DNA from: an uncultured Leptolyngbya sp.
GTDB taxonomy: Bacteria > Cyanobacteriota > Cyanobacteriia > Phormidesmidales > Phormidesmidaceae
DNA: 5,899 bases
Direction of reading: 5' to 3'
Assembly (NCBI GenBank): GCA_937899365.1
Contig: CALBPH010000060.1
Location: forward strand, 1 to 5,899
Shown: in pieces, positions 5,200 to 5,899 of the stretch
Layout of the letters: each line of letters starts with the position of its first letter
Position numbering within the stretch: position 1 is the stretch's first letter
Program-made: the position numbers and the translations under genes
The notes under the pieces: generated by a model
What the model saw: only the letters and a program-made list of their open reading frames with translations
Database searches by the model: none
What the model was told of the DNA's origin: nothing

Positions 5200-5899
5200 T
5201 CAGATCAACAGCCAAATAGCCAATCCCCAAAAAGGAATAAAGCGCAGGGGTCTGGTTTGCTCACCGATAGGAATAATCGCCCCCATTAGCCAGACCTGAA
5301 ATAACCAAAACAACGCCATGTCGACCGTAAACGCTAGGGTGACTCGATTACTCACTATCTGCTGCCCTAGATAGCCACATCGGCTCAGTATCCCACCCAG
5401 CTCAGGCCGATTAAAACAAAACCAAATAACGGCCAAAGTACCCACAGTTAGTCCCAAAGACCCAAATAATCGGGCTAGAGTTCCTTTATTTGCCCTATTT
5501 AGCTGATTTTCCAGAGGCTGTTCTAGCCGTAGCGCCATGTAGGGCATCAGAAAAACATTAGTTAAAAACATTGCCAGCCCCCAAATCATCATCCTAGGCA
5601 GGTGCTGACTGCGCTGATCCATCAGCATTAAAGGCAAAAACATGAATATCCAGGCTTCAACCAGGTTAAAAAACCCTTGGGTAGCCGGATTTACCATGGG
5701 TGAGTGCACATAGCTAATCCCTAAGAGATTTAGCAACGGCAGAATAAAAAAGAAATTCAGAGATTCGTTCAAAACCTCTTGAATCGTCTCCGGTTGAATC
5801 GCCCAAATCGGTTCTCCAGGCAGCCAACTGGGGGGCGATAGTAAAAGCAGTCCCACATAGGCAACGGTCGCTACCCAAAGTAGCCAAAACAATCTAGAC
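5200..5899 (-). CDS. Multi-pass membrane protein of unknown function, partial (5' end outside window)
   Basis: At least 232 codons are open from the right edge to a TGA at 5202-5200. A TTG at 5892-5890 could be a start, but the frame is open upstream of it (Ser-Arg), so the true start probably lies beyond the window. Counting from that TTG, there are about seven hydrophobic segments, near 2-18, 44-62, 75-91, 101-122, 140-160, 184-205 and 217-230. The short polar connections include a charged loop, RLEQPLENQLNRANKG (122-137). Segments such as ETIQEVLNESLNFFFILPLLNLLGI and FLMPYMALRLEQP resemble conserved cyanobacterial integral membrane proteins without assigned function. No catalytic or transport motif is visible. 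It is less GC-rich than the SulP and stress-protein genes. No terminator follows closely; the first lies at 4731-4696. Confidence 0.75.
   Translation of the reverse strand, partial: SRLFWLLWVATVAYVGLLLLSPPSWLPGEPIWAIQPETIQEVLNESLNFFFILPLLNLLGISYVHSPMVNPATQGFFNLVEAWIFMFLPLMLMDQRSQHLPRMMIWGLAMFLTNVFLMPYMALRLEQPLENQLNRANKGTLARLFGSLGLTVGTLAVIWFCFNRPELGGILSRCGYLGQQIVSNRVTLAFTVDMALFWLFQVWLMGAIIPIGEQTRPLRFIPFWGLAIWLLI

Noticed and set aside
5027..5299. 90-codon plus-strand ORF with GTG start
   Set aside because: It overlaps the 3' end of the membrane-protein gene antisense, lacks a ribosome binding site and has no family resemblance.

Overview
The window looks like chromosomal DNA of a cyanobacterium, probably a filamentous Leptolyngbya/Nodosilinea-type lineage (inference). 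Three copies of the HIP1 octamer GCGATCGC (1089, 3749, 4358) support this. So do the protein flavours: a TlyA family S4 domain, a SulP transporter with its universal stress partner, a class I-beta aspartate aminotransferase, and a multi-pass membrane protein resembling uncharacterised cyanobacterial proteins. No mobile element, CRISPR array, tRNA or rRNA was seen.

Layout. 1-170 (minus): start of a TlyA-type rRNA methyltransferase gene that runs off the left edge. 171-515: divergent intergenic region with a small palindromic repeat, a candidate sigma-70 promoter and an unusually structured leader in front of the SulP gene. 516-2018 (plus): SulP anion transporter with C-terminal STAS domain, TTG start. 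2149-3018 (plus): tandem universal stress protein, the usual companion of this SulP subgroup. 3019-3420: gene-free, AT-richer convergent spacer with a strong stem-loop. 3421-4593 (minus): aspartate aminotransferase. 4594-4695: its likely promoter and operator-like inverted repeats. 4696-4731: strong intrinsic terminator pointing left. 4732-5199: no convincing gene but much structure. 5200-5899 (minus): partial membrane protein of unknown function, open to the right edge.

How it fits together. SulP and the stress protein form a functional pair, probably anion transport with an ATP-binding regulatory partner. The aminotransferase is insulated from upstream minus-strand transcription by the terminator and appears to have its own promoter. 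I see no clearly new multi-gene system. The best leads are non-coding: (a) the SulP leader, with mutually exclusive hairpins and a possible long-range pairing to its ribosome binding site; (b) the 4732-5199 segment, which has a 22-nt periodic GTGAT array, a compact multi-stem element and a terminator with no recognised gene just before it. At protein level, the SulP protein lacks a normally acidic membrane residue (Ala244) and the usual STAS Ser (Gly453).
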